From assembly GCA_002633005.1 (NCBI GenBank), contig NMRA01000177.1, positions 124,001 through 188,000 of the forward strand: a stretch of 64,000 nt of DNA. The letters are read 5' to 3'. Of this stretch, positions 12,123-21,018 are shown piece by piece. This stretch comes from Phoronis australis (Eukaryota > Phoronida > Phoronidae). Both the position numbers and the translations under genes were made by a program. The notes under the pieces are model-generated. The model saw only the letters and a list, made by a program, of their open reading frames with translations, made no database searches and had not been told where the DNA came from. The number at the start of each line of letters is the position of its first letter. Position 1 is the first letter of the stretch.

Positions 12123-12629
12123 TTTTGTGTGTTAAGAACTCAAAAAATCACAAATCTAAACAACACAAATCTAGGTTCTCCTGTCTGTATCTCACGGAAA
12201 AATACTTCGAATTTATCTCCGAACAGACCCCGAACTCCTGCTACAGACCTTGCCTGCCGAACTTTGTAGGTTACGGTGTGTCCAAATACCAATAAATCCG
12301 TAACGGCGAAATAAAAAACACGTTTTCACAAGAACTCGGTGTATTTTTAAGGGTTTTGCATTGAAGTTTGATGATTTATTGATGTTAAACGATGAATTCA
12401 GGCGATAAGCTGACACTAGTAACCCGTGTTGTGAACTGCCGAACAGACTGCGTGTGAAACCAATTACGTCATTGGATAATTTCAACACCTCCGTCTGCCG
12501 TCAGGTGTCAGAAAACGCAACCGTACGTGTCGTTGTCGAGTAGAACTACTCGATCTAAATTGATACAAATTAGGTTGTTTTTGGGTGGCATGCTCCTTTA
12601 AATGAGCACGCAAAATAATCGCATGTTCA

Positions 12630-12783
12630 ACAAGCGGCATTGTACCGACATTTATACGTTACGAAAAATAAGACGCAATTTTAACAAAAACGACATTTTG
12701 ATTCATTGAAATTTAGTTTTCATTTTCTCTCACGTGTAAATCATCGATCTCCAGTTTGAATGCGGGTAACGTATCGTCGGGAT
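12630..12783. repeat. Direct repeat between the THAP elements, copy 1
   Basis: Matches 13500-13655 (CGACATTTATACG, ATAAGAC, AACGACATTTT, GATGCGGGTAACGT-like and CGTCGGGATC). Confidence 0.75.
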
Positions 12784-13120
12784 CCTTTGACTTGGGCACC
12801 ATACTCAGTAACCAGTGGTAACCTACTTTAGCAAACGATATTTTCATGGTCGACGCTTAGCATAATAAAACAGGTCGTAAAGTAGACTAGTTGCTTAAGA
12901 CGTATTTTATAGATTCACTTTATTTCTGTTTTGTTTAAATTTTCATTTGGTTTTGGGTAAAAACATTATTTTAACAAAAATAACTCGGCGTTTCTTAAAA
13001 GGTCACGACCTCCGACCCCGGATCTCTGATACAGAAAATAGTTACGAAGCTGAGGCGAGTTGAGAAAGGTAGATCGATTCATTGCAATGTTTTTCGTTCA
13101 GTGTGTTGTATAAATAGATT

Positions 13121-13282
13121 ATTACATGTTCTCAGTCGTTATCCTCCTTATATATAGAGCCCTCGTGGGTTTTGTAGAATTATCACCCGAGGGGCTAACA
13201 GTAACACCCCTCGGGCGATAATTCTTCAAAATCCACTCGGACTTTTGATTATTACGGGGGATAATGAATGAGAACATGTAAT
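13121..13282. mobile_element. Palindromic MITE, full-length copy
   Basis: Begins ATTACATGTTCTCA and ends with the reverse complement (TGAGAACATGTAAT). The inside folds back (CCCGAGGGG and CCCCTCGGG). ~160 bp, no coding. Confidence 0.75.
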
Positions 13283-13309
13283 ATTCTAAATGTATACCAC
13301 ATTATCAGC

Positions 13310-13470
13310 CTGAGGTGGCCAATACAACCGTTAAATAACTGATTTAGTTATTCGACGCGCGTTGAATAACACTTATGCAGGAAACTGAAGCAGGTTTTGA
13401 ACCCTCTTCGCTAGAGTTTCGAGTAGTCGACTTAACCACTGCAGCACTCAGCAGCTGACGTCATTAAACG
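13310..13470 (-). repeat. tRNA-derived SINE, minus orientation
   Basis: On the - strand a box A-like CTGCAGTGGTTAAGTCG is followed ~35 bases later by box B-like GGGTTCAAAACC. Next comes a conserved tail with AATAACTAAATCAGTTATTT and GGTTGTATTGGCC. The same head and tail occur on the + strand at 15640-15752 with the middle deleted. Intact cloverleaf pairing was not seen. Confidence 0.6.
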
Positions 13471-13499
13471 TGCAAATAGAATACTTAAACGAGAACTCG

Positions 13500-13655
13500 C
13501 AAACGGCATTCTACCGACATTTATACGCTATGAAAAATAAGACACACTATTTTAATAAAAACGACATTTTAATTCAGTGAAGTTTATTTCTCATTTTCTT
13601 TCACTTGTAAATGATCGATCTACAGTTTGGATGCGGGTAACGTGTCGTCGGGATC
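13500..13655. repeat. Direct repeat between the THAP elements, copy 2
   Basis: Second copy of 12630-12783. It ends exactly where the second palindromic MITE begins. Confidence 0.75.
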
Positions 13656-13659
13656 GAAT

Positions 13660-13768
13660 ATTACATGTTCTCAGTCGTTATCTCCCTTATATAGAGCCCT
13701 GGTGGATTTTGTAGGGTTATCGCCCGACGGGCTCTAAATTACGGGGGATAACGACTTTGCCATGTAAT
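13660..13768. mobile_element. Palindromic MITE, internally deleted copy
   Basis: Same ATTACATGTTCTCAGTCGTTAT start and CATGTAAT end as 13121-13282, but only ~109 bp, with part of the fold-back missing. Confidence 0.7.
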
Positions 13769-14022
13769 AATCTATATGTAAGCCTTTACAGCCCTCAAAA
13801 GTTTGGAGGAAAGCGTGACTTACTAATTTCACGGCAACTGCAGGAAAACACCACCCACCAAGGTCCATAATCTATGTTCCTATGGTCAATTAGTTTAATG
13901 AAATCAATTTGCAAGTTGGCGAATGATAAATTTGCATAATTAATGCAAATTTAGGCCACCATTTTTCAAAATTACATTTTTGATTACAACGCCCCTACAC
14001 CAAGCTCTGCAGACAGGTTACT

Positions 14023-15607
14023 TTAAAAGAGAATGCCACCCAAAAAACAACCTATTCTGTATGAATTTAGATCGAGTAGTTCCACTCGATAACAGCAAGT
14101 TCAGTTCTTTTACCTGACACCTAACGGAGGTGTTGAAATTAACGTAATCGGTTCGAACGCAGTCTGTTCAGCTGCTCACAACACGCTTATTGGTGTCAAC
14201 GTATCACTTGAATTCATCATTTTACACCAATAAATCATCAAAATTCGATGTAAACCCCTTACGAGTACATCGAGTTCTTGAACAAACGTGCTGTTTTATT
14301 TCACTGTTACGGATTTATTGGTATTTGAACGTACCGTAGCCTACAGAGTTCGGGGGGCCAAATTACCATGTTCGATCGTGGGAGTTTGGGTCTGTTTGGT
14401 GATAAATTTGAATCATTCTTCCGTGAAATACAGACGGGGAAACATAGTTGTGTGTTGTACTTTTAGATTTACGATTTTTCAGTTCTAAACACACAAAACG
14501 CTTGTTACTCCCCGCCATGAGTGGCTCGGAACCTGATCAGGCCCGTCGCGGCCGCCGGGACTGGACATCACGAACATAAACCAGCTTAAGCTGGAAACTA
14601 AGCCTCCAGTCACAAAAAGACAATAATAGTGAGCCAAAGAAATAGTGTGCACGTAATTACTTAGGTGAATTAGCCACGAAATCTTCTTACATGTCGGGGG
14701 CCGCGAAGTCAGGTTCCTTGTCTTAGTCCACAGAACCGTCAGGGCAAAGGTTGTACAGTAACAATGATTTGAATAATGTATTTGTATGTCTAAATAAAGA
14801 TTCCCCTAACATGTGGCCATTACAGATAACATCGAGTTATTGTTTCACAACAGCTTTCTGTCAGCAAGCACTGAATTAGCATGCGCTCACACGGCCTCGG
14901 TGCCCGGTCAATTACCTTTATTGCATCTAAAGCTGGTGAATCAGCACTGGTTTATTCATTGCTGGCTTCTCGAAATATTTGCACCACTGTCTCACGAATT
15001 CTCCAAAGGCATTACAAATTGTTTCAGTTTATATGAGCAGCCCAGCGCCAATCCCGACTTAGTCGAGAGCTCATCCGACTAAGACTTCACGGATCGGATC
15101 GTTAGGTTTCACGGGCTATCAGCTCGTACTGGAATACACTGATCAAGAAATACTAGAGAGGCGCTGTGAACATGCGTAGGCAACGGAATGTATGGATAGT
15201 TCTTTGGTAAGCCGGAATTCGTCAGAGATCACTGTCGACGACATGCCGGCCAAAGACACAGAGAAGTTTTACGGCCTGCTCATACTTGGTATTAACAGCG
15301 TATTTTTCATTCTTCACTGCCGCGAGTCGCTTTATAAGCATTTCGGGCTCTCGAGGAAGTCGAAAAAACGATATACCCGCTTTCTTTACAGCTTCATAGT
15401 TCGAACAAGCGGGATCGATGCACCGCCATATAGCGGCATTCACTTTGCAGATGAACCACTGACGTCGCTGCGTCGTTTCTCACCTTCCTCACAGGTTAAC
15501 GCGACACCTCTCAGCAAGATGATGTCGACCGCATAAAAGGCGATGTGGATATAGACCGATTAAGACTGTAAAAAAGACTCATTAAATCGGGTGGCGTTCT
15601 GCTTTAA
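14023..15607 (-). mobile_element. TTAA-flanked DNA element carrying a THAP fragment, right copy (inverted)
   Basis: Inverted copy of 10901-12601. Its inner end TTAAAAGAGAATGCCACCC is at 14023 and its outer end GGGTGGCGTTCTGCTTTAA finishes at 15607. Segments pair along the whole length, for example 14030-14180 with 12420-12600 and 15200-15600 with 10900-11320. The two copies are separated by 1.42 kb containing unrelated repeats, so this is two insertions, or an insertion plus inversion, and not a simple hairpin. Confidence 0.72.
15222..15443 (-). pseudogene. Decayed THAP-type zinc-finger exon in transposon, right copy
   Basis: Reads MNAAIWRCIDPAC, then AGISFFRLPRE, LAAVKNEKYAVN and FGRHVVDSDL before a stop. 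First pair C-x4-C and the final His are present. The third ligand appears changed to Phe (CVFGRH where CVCGRH is expected from the left copy's CG). The left copy has lost the His, so the two copies are broken at different ligands. Nothing recognisable follows the finger. Confidence 0.62.
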
Positions 15608-15639
15608 GTATTCTATTTTCATGTTCGACGACGTCAGCT

Positions 15640-15752
15640 GCTGAGTGGCGCAGTGGTAAAGTCGGCCTTTGTTTTTCGCCAAAATGTTATCCAATAACTA
15701 AATGGGTTAGTTAACGGTTGTATTGGCCATGTCAAACTGATAACGGGGTATA
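15640..15752 (+). repeat. tRNA-derived SINE, internally deleted plus copy
   Basis: Box A-like TGGCGCAGTGGTAAAGTCG is present, box B is missing, and the tail TTAACGGTTGTATTGGCC is shared with the copy at 13310-13470. Confidence 0.55.
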
Positions 15753-16170
15753 AATAGAGAATCCTACACGAGTCTTAAGTTTATGACATGGGCAAAACCT
15801 CTTGGAAATTTCGTCAAAATCCCGAGGCTTGCCGAGGGATTTTGACGAAATTTCCAAAAGGTTTTTTCCATGTCATAAATCTGAGACGAGTGTTGTAAGA
15901 TTTGTTTTCTCACATGAACCGTAAAAAATATCCTTTTGCTGAAAAACTTGACGTGTCTAAAACTTTCAACCACACGATGCAACTTTTGTAAAAACACGCT
16001 TGCGCAATGTATAATAATTCAGTTACTTTTTGTTAATAAGTTTATTTTAAGCTTTACCATTGTAAATTTCATTCAACTTTTGTAGCAAATATTCAAGTTA
16101 GAATTTAATAAATAGCCTTTGAAACTACAATATCAAAACTTAAAAAATATTTATAAATAATAGTCAGCAA
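15730..16170. repeat. Low-copy repeat E, copy 2 of 3
   Basis: Related to 1440-1810 and 29400-29790. It is the only copy with the complete hairpin at 15781-15878. Confidence 0.65.
15781..15878. repeat. Near-perfect 98-bp inverted repeat (hairpin)
   Basis: The arm starting TTATGACATGG and running to CAAAATCCC pairs with GGGATTTTGACG through CCATGTCATAA, with a ~12-base loop (GAGGCTTGCCGA). The arms match almost perfectly, apart from an extra G and a short T-run. Confidence 0.85.
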
Positions 16171-16956
16171 GGCTCCACCGCGCGTGAGCACTTCAATGAC
16201 TTTGAGACAGCACAGCTAGACAGACTCGTTTCTTGAGTTGGGGCTCGTCTCCGTTTGAATGAACGTGTATATGGAATTCTCCGCCGAAGATTCGTCCGTT
16301 TAAGAAGTTGTTTGCGTGTCCTTCCGACTGGGAGTACGTACAGTTGCGACAACAGATTAATTGTCAATCATAACCTTGTCAGCTCGGAATTCCGGCATTG
16401 TATGGTTGGCGCGCGTTTGGTTTGTTTTAGTGTTTTGCTGACGATATAATGTAAGGCTCAGGGATTTCTACTTTGCACTACTTTGTGATTTGCCCATGTA
16501 ATATCAAAAAATATGTACTCGGTGTTATTAACCAGTCGTGTCGTAACACATTCCAGGTCATGTGAGAAAGGGTATTACTTTGCTTCAGAGAACTGGATGG
16601 GAATGTTGTTATTAGTATCTGTTAAACGCCAAAACCGGGTTTGGTATACATTTAAGCTAAAGACGCTCTTATTAATTCAAACTTTATGCCACCAAACAAA
16701 TTGTTCACATAGCCACAGAAAGTTATTTGTCGCTTTGTAAAAATATATTCGTGATGGGCGTACAATCGGGTTTGGGATGAAAAAGCCTTTTTGATCACTG
16801 AGTAAAACAGACGTCTCAAAGTTGTTAGTTTTAACCAAAGCTTTAAAATGGCAAAAATCCGTTGTGTTTTTGTGATTTAATTAGGAGTTCCCTCCTCCAG
16901 ATTTTGACTTCCAGTGATTTTTGTACAGTGAACGGAAATCGAGGCTGATGACCTCG

Positions 16957-17166
16957 GACTCGTTCCAAGAAAACTGACTTAGCCAAATATTTAATTTCAA
17001 CTTTAAGATAAAACTTAAATTTGTCACAAAACCATTTCAAGAAAGAGATCTTAAGTTTACACTTAAGTTTTGTCTTTAAAATTTAACTGTATTACCGGGT
17101 GTGCAAGTTTCAAAGTTTGGAAGCTCAGGCAAATCTTAGACATAAGTCAGTTTCTTGGAGCGAGCC
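16957..17166. mobile_element. MITE with ~25-bp TIRs, copy 2
   Basis: Left end GACTCGTTCCAAGAAAACTG and right end CAGTTTCTTGGAGCGAGCC are near-exact reverse complements, better preserved than in the copy at 7571-7818. Confidence 0.65.
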
Positions 17167-17218
17167 ACTTATCAGTTAGATGCTTTTGAAATACGCAGTA
17201 ACTTGTCGTATTACCTCT

Positions 17219-17275
17219 TGGCTCAAATAGTAAGGTGTTCAATTGCCACCACTGCGGTGGTAGATTCGATTTCGT
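17219..17275 (+). repeat. tRNA-derived SINE-like head, copy 2
   Basis: Box A-like TGGCTCAAATAGTAAGGTG, then box B-like AGATTCGATTTCG. More decayed at box B than the copy at 7858. Confidence 0.45.
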
Positions 17276-17430
17276 CTTGGACTGACCTCACGCATATGCA
17301 TAGGAATGGGGGTATTGTGGGTGATGGGGCTAGTGCCCCATTCATGATATTGGGGGGCAGCGCATCCACCCCCTACCTGAACAGGGTCCATGGAAGCTGC
17401 CATTGGCCAGATGGGTACAAGATCCCCAAC

Positions 17431-18591
17431 AAATAGCAGATTTGCGGTGGAATTTTCGTGGCGACCGGCGTAGGCATTCAGCGGGAGGGAAGGGCAGTCA
17501 AGCAAAACGTTAAGAAGACAGTCTACTCGTGGTACTATACTTACCCTCTGGGGACGCTGGACATTACAGTAGTAATAGACTCTACCTGTTTTAAAAAATC
17601 TAGCGTGGATCTTCTACGCTCACCTGAAAACGACGTCTTAACATTCACCAGCCGAAAAATTATTTCAGATTGTTGAAGTCAAGAAGACAAATTTAGGAAA
17701 TGCAAACTTCCATTTCTCATAAATTATATATGCATCTCTGACAACGGATAAGGCATTTAATTGTTATTCTCTTTCCCGCTTTATTGAAATTTCACGATAT
17801 CATTCATGTCCAGCCGAGATGCAGTCACTGATAATTCCATTAAAATAGTTATCTACTCAGCATGTTTGTATGATTGCAAATATGAATCTTCAAGTGTATT
17901 TCTCTTATTTTTGCTTATTCAAAAATTCTGATACTGTTCAGTTGTTGCTGCGTCTATATTGCCTGTGTTGTGACCTGAAGAGATAGCACGTGACCGAAAG
18001 GTATACTACTGTACATACGGCCTAGATATAACATGCTGCTTACTATTAAGTCAAAAACCTTGTATTATTTCACTTAGAAAGCAGAAAATTTCATTGCGCA
18101 CCTCCTTAAGCAAAACATGTTTGACACAAAATAGTATGTATATTTGCGCTTACAACTTGCTTAACAAGCCTTTTCGCATACATGTTCTACAGACTATGAC
18201 CTGGAAGTCTCTGAAGATTAAGACTATGAGAAATAACCAAAAAATCTCCATGGGCTAAACAAGGAGACAGTACGATTTCTGAGGTTGTCGATATTTTAAT
18301 TTGGTTCGTTTATCGCTGATTGTTCTCGTTTTGTTTCTTATGAGAAAAACTAAATGCCAGTAAGGTTGTAAGTCGTACATGATGCAAGTTGCTACGCCGG
18401 CCGTCAGTCACCGGCAGGAAATTTCGCATCTGATTGGCTGTAGCTATGTCAATCGATATCATTTGTTTTGCTGATGTAATCCGCGATCCCGTAAAAAGGG
18501 TCGCAGTTTACAAAACGGTTCGCGACAAATCACCAGCCATACTACAACTGCAACATTCAACATTTTGTCTTGTCAGACTGAATGAGCACCG
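17431..18591. other. Noncoding; 5' flank of the PAN-TLDc gene
   Basis: No gene seen. The last ~150 bases upstream of the ATG at 18592 should hold the promoter and 5' UTR, but no TATA box or other decisive element is evident. Confidence 0.4.
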
Positions 18592-18946
18592 ATGATTATG
18601 TATCTTGATCAAGTATCTCTGTTAAATATTATAATTGTACTTGTGTTTGAAGTATCGTCTTTTGCCCACATTGAGGGTCAGGAAACCGGAGTGTATTACG
18701 GTAACGGCGCCAAGAACACGCGCATGAACTTCTTAAACGTCACTGTTGTCCCATACCCGATCCATACCTCGTTATTATGTGCGGCGGAGTGTTCTCTCGA
18801 TGAACTGTGTGATGCTTTTGCCTTTAACGACTGTGGGAAACTCTGTCACAAATACTGTAGTGACAGCTATTTACCAGGGGCAATGGTGGCTGCAAATGGC
18901 TGGACGTACTACAAAAAGAAGTCGCACTACGCAGGGAGTTGTACAG
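18592..18946 (+). CDS. PAN/Apple-TLDc secreted protein, exon 1 (signal peptide + PAN/Apple-like domain)
   Basis: The ATG at 18592 opens a frame of 118 codons ending at a strong donor (ACAG|GTGAGT), phase 1. Residues 1-25 are a signal peptide (LLNIIIVLVFEVSSFA core). Residues ~33-117 form a cysteine-rich PAN/Apple-like module: Cys at 63, 67, 73, 81, 85, 89 and 117, with the family-like CAAECSLDELCDAFAF motif and GWTYYKK near the end. N49 starts an N-V-T glycosylation sequon. PAN/Apple domains bind proteins or carbohydrates outside the cell; the ligand here is unknown. Joining to the exon at 24167 restores frame (phase 1 to phase 1) and yields PAN followed by TLDc. The 5.2 kb intron contains a large palindrome. 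Confidence 0.82.
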
Positions 18947-19560
18947 GTGAGTATTTTGTCACTTTGTTACAGGCGCCGCATATTTCAACGACAGAAGGTG
19001 TTTTTAAACAATAATAAACGCCTCTGCAGCATATATTGCGCGAATTTACAGCTCCATGCGCCTGTATATTAAAATGGGTTTTTAGAGGAATAATTTAGCT
19101 CAAGAATTTCGGTAAACCATGCTGGTGCATACGACAGCGCATGTCTTACAAATTGCATTTTTGCTAACCTCGTTCCTGCCTCCAACGCATAGTCGGCTTC
19201 GGGCAGCCGAAAATGCAATCAAGTTCATGGCTGCATTCAGTTTAATTTCGTATTTGGAAAATCACGCGAGTTGACCATCCGCATCTGCTTCGAATTAACG
19301 CCATTTCAGTACTTGCGGACAGTGATTTTATAAAGTGTAAGAGTTGCTCATCTGTTATCAACATTATATTTTCTGAAAGGAAATTGCGTGTAGAATTTGA
19401 TTTTATTTCAATCTACCATTAACTAGGTCACGTGGTCACGTCTTTAAAAAAATAGAAAAGCAGAAAGATACATTCACAACAAAACAACGACATCGTTAAC
19501 GTGACCGAATTTCATTTTTTTATAAATTTTCACGATTCAGTCTCAAGACACTGTTACAAT
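18947..19560 (+). other. Intron of the PAN-TLDc gene, first part
   Basis: Nothing recognised apart from the donor site. The frame runs open for another 22 codons past the donor, which is not expected to be translated. Confidence 0.5.
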
Positions 19561-20895
19561 TTTCTTTATCCCACGCGCGTTGAATCTGTCGAGGGAAATA
19601 ATAAAGTTTTCCGTATTCACCTCTCGCACTACTTCAACAGCGACCTGTGACATGGAAAGTTCAAAAGGTAGGTCAATGTCGACTCGATGTCTTAAGCCGG
19701 TTCGATCATCAAACTTTCCGAAAATATAGTTTAAAGTAATACAGTTGCAACAGTGTAACTAACACTCGACATGCAACCAGTCCCTAAACGTAAAGTCTGG
19801 AACAAAACTGTTAATTATAAGACACTTTCTCTCAGTTTTCAATTGCTGAATATCGTCTGCAAGACAGGCGCCGATTCCTAGGAATTTAAAACATAAAAAA
19901 TTGTTGGTTTTTAAATATTTCCATGAGATGTTACAAGTTCACTGCTCAGTTGCGGTTGTTTTCATCTTTGCTACCTCTTTTCAAGAAATAAATCGTTATT
20001 TTTAAAACTGTTTCTTTTTCAAGAGAAAACTTGCAACCTAACGCGCAAGTACATACATGTACATATAGGACATGATCCGCCATGTGAACAGTCTGGGTGA
20101 AGTATTTGAAAAATCTGCCGAAAATGTAAGAAACTTAGGTATTCAAAGCGCATGGGATAAATACATACACAAAACGTGCCGAGAGTGGCGTACATGAAGT
20201 AATATCCCTCCAAACATTATTCCGCGTATCGACCTCGACGTTCGGTCTCGGTCGATACGCGGAATAAGGTCGAGTGGGATATTACTTCTTGTACGCTAAT
20301 CGAGGTACGTTTTGTATTGATCCCATGCTCTTCGAATTCCTAAGTTTCTTACATTTTTTCGGGAGATTTTTCAACTACTTCACTCAGACTGTTCACATGG
20401 CGGATCACATCCTCCATGTATGTACTTGCGCGTTAGGTTGCAAGTTTTCTCTTGTTAAAGAAAGAGTTTGGAAAGTAACGATTTATTTCTTGAAAAGAGG
20501 TATCAAAGATGAAAACAACGGCAACTGTGCGGTGAGCTTGTAACCTCTCCTGGAACTAGTTAAAAACAACAATATTTGATATTTTAGTTTCCTAGGAAAC
20601 TGCGCCTGAGTTGCAGACATAAGTGCCTTATAATTAACAGTTTTGTTCCAGATTTTACGTTTAGGGCCTGGTTGCATGGCGAGTGTTAGTTACATTGTTG
20701 CAACTGTATTACTTTAAACTATATTCGGAAAATTTGAGTGTCGAATCGGCTGAAGACGTCGAGTCGACATTGACCTACCTTTTGAACTTTCCCTGTCAGA
20801 GGTCACTTGTGAAGTAGTGCGGGAGGTGAATACGGAAAACTTTATTACATGGCCGTATTTCCCTCGATAGATTCAACGCGCATGGGATAAAGAAA
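19561..20895. repeat. 1.33-kb palindrome (inverted duplication) centred near 20240
   Basis: The left arm 19561-20217 is the inverted copy of 20265-20895. Paired landmarks: CCCACGCGCGTTGAAT (19569) with ATTCAACGCGCATGGG (20871), AACACTCGAC/GGCGAGTGTTAG, and CCTAACGCGCAAGTAC (20037) with GTACTTGCGCGTTAGG (20421). The centre is a near-perfect hairpin, ATTCCGCGTATCGACC with GGTCGATACGCGGAAT. The arms have diverged by substitutions and small indels, so the palindrome is not recent. No coding recognised. Confidence 0.85.
20168..20317. mobile_element. Hairpin MITE at the palindrome centre
   Basis: Ends ACAAAACGTGCC and GGTACGTTTTGT, and next inward GTACATGAAGTAATATCCC with GGGATATTACTTCTTGTAC. A second copy is at 20895-21018, so this is a mobile-type unit and not just the turn of the palindrome. 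Confidence 0.65.
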
Positions 20896-21018
20896 CGTAC
20901 CTCGATTGGCGTACACGAAGTAATATCCCACTCGACCTTATTCCGAAGGTCGAGGTCGATACGCGGAATAAAGTCTCGTGGGGTATTACTTCATGTACGC
21001 CACTCTCGGTACGTTTTG
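20895..21018. mobile_element. Hairpin MITE, second copy abutting the palindrome
   Basis: AACGTACCTCGATTGGCGTAC ... GTACGCCACTCTCGGTACGTT with the same GAAGTAATATCCC inner arm and GATACGCGGAAT half-centre. It directly follows the GCGCATGGGATAAAG motif, just as the central copy follows GCGCATGGGATAAAT. Confidence 0.65.

Larger units (their letters stand above)
10901..12601 (+). mobile_element. TTAA-flanked DNA element carrying a THAP fragment, left copy
   Basis: Bounded by imperfect TIRs: TTAAAGGAAAATGCCACCC at 10901 and its inverse GGGTGGCATGCTCCTTTAA ending at 12601. Both ends begin with TTAA, as in piggyBac-type target duplications, although TTTAAA could be part of the TIR. A second copy in opposite orientation lies at 14023-15607, and the two align along their length. 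The + strand carries a decayed THAP zinc finger (11065-11388). No transposase is visible, so it is probably non-autonomous. It also has a 55-bp tandem duplication at 12015-12122. Confidence 0.72.
16540..17430. repeat. Low-copy repeat D, copy 2
   Basis: Collinear with 7160-8060, with the MITE and SINE head in the same order. Confidence 0.8.

Noticed and set aside
20274-20677. Protein-coding ORFs on the palindrome arms
   Set aside because: The arms encode dissimilar short peptides with no conserved frame between the two inverted copies.
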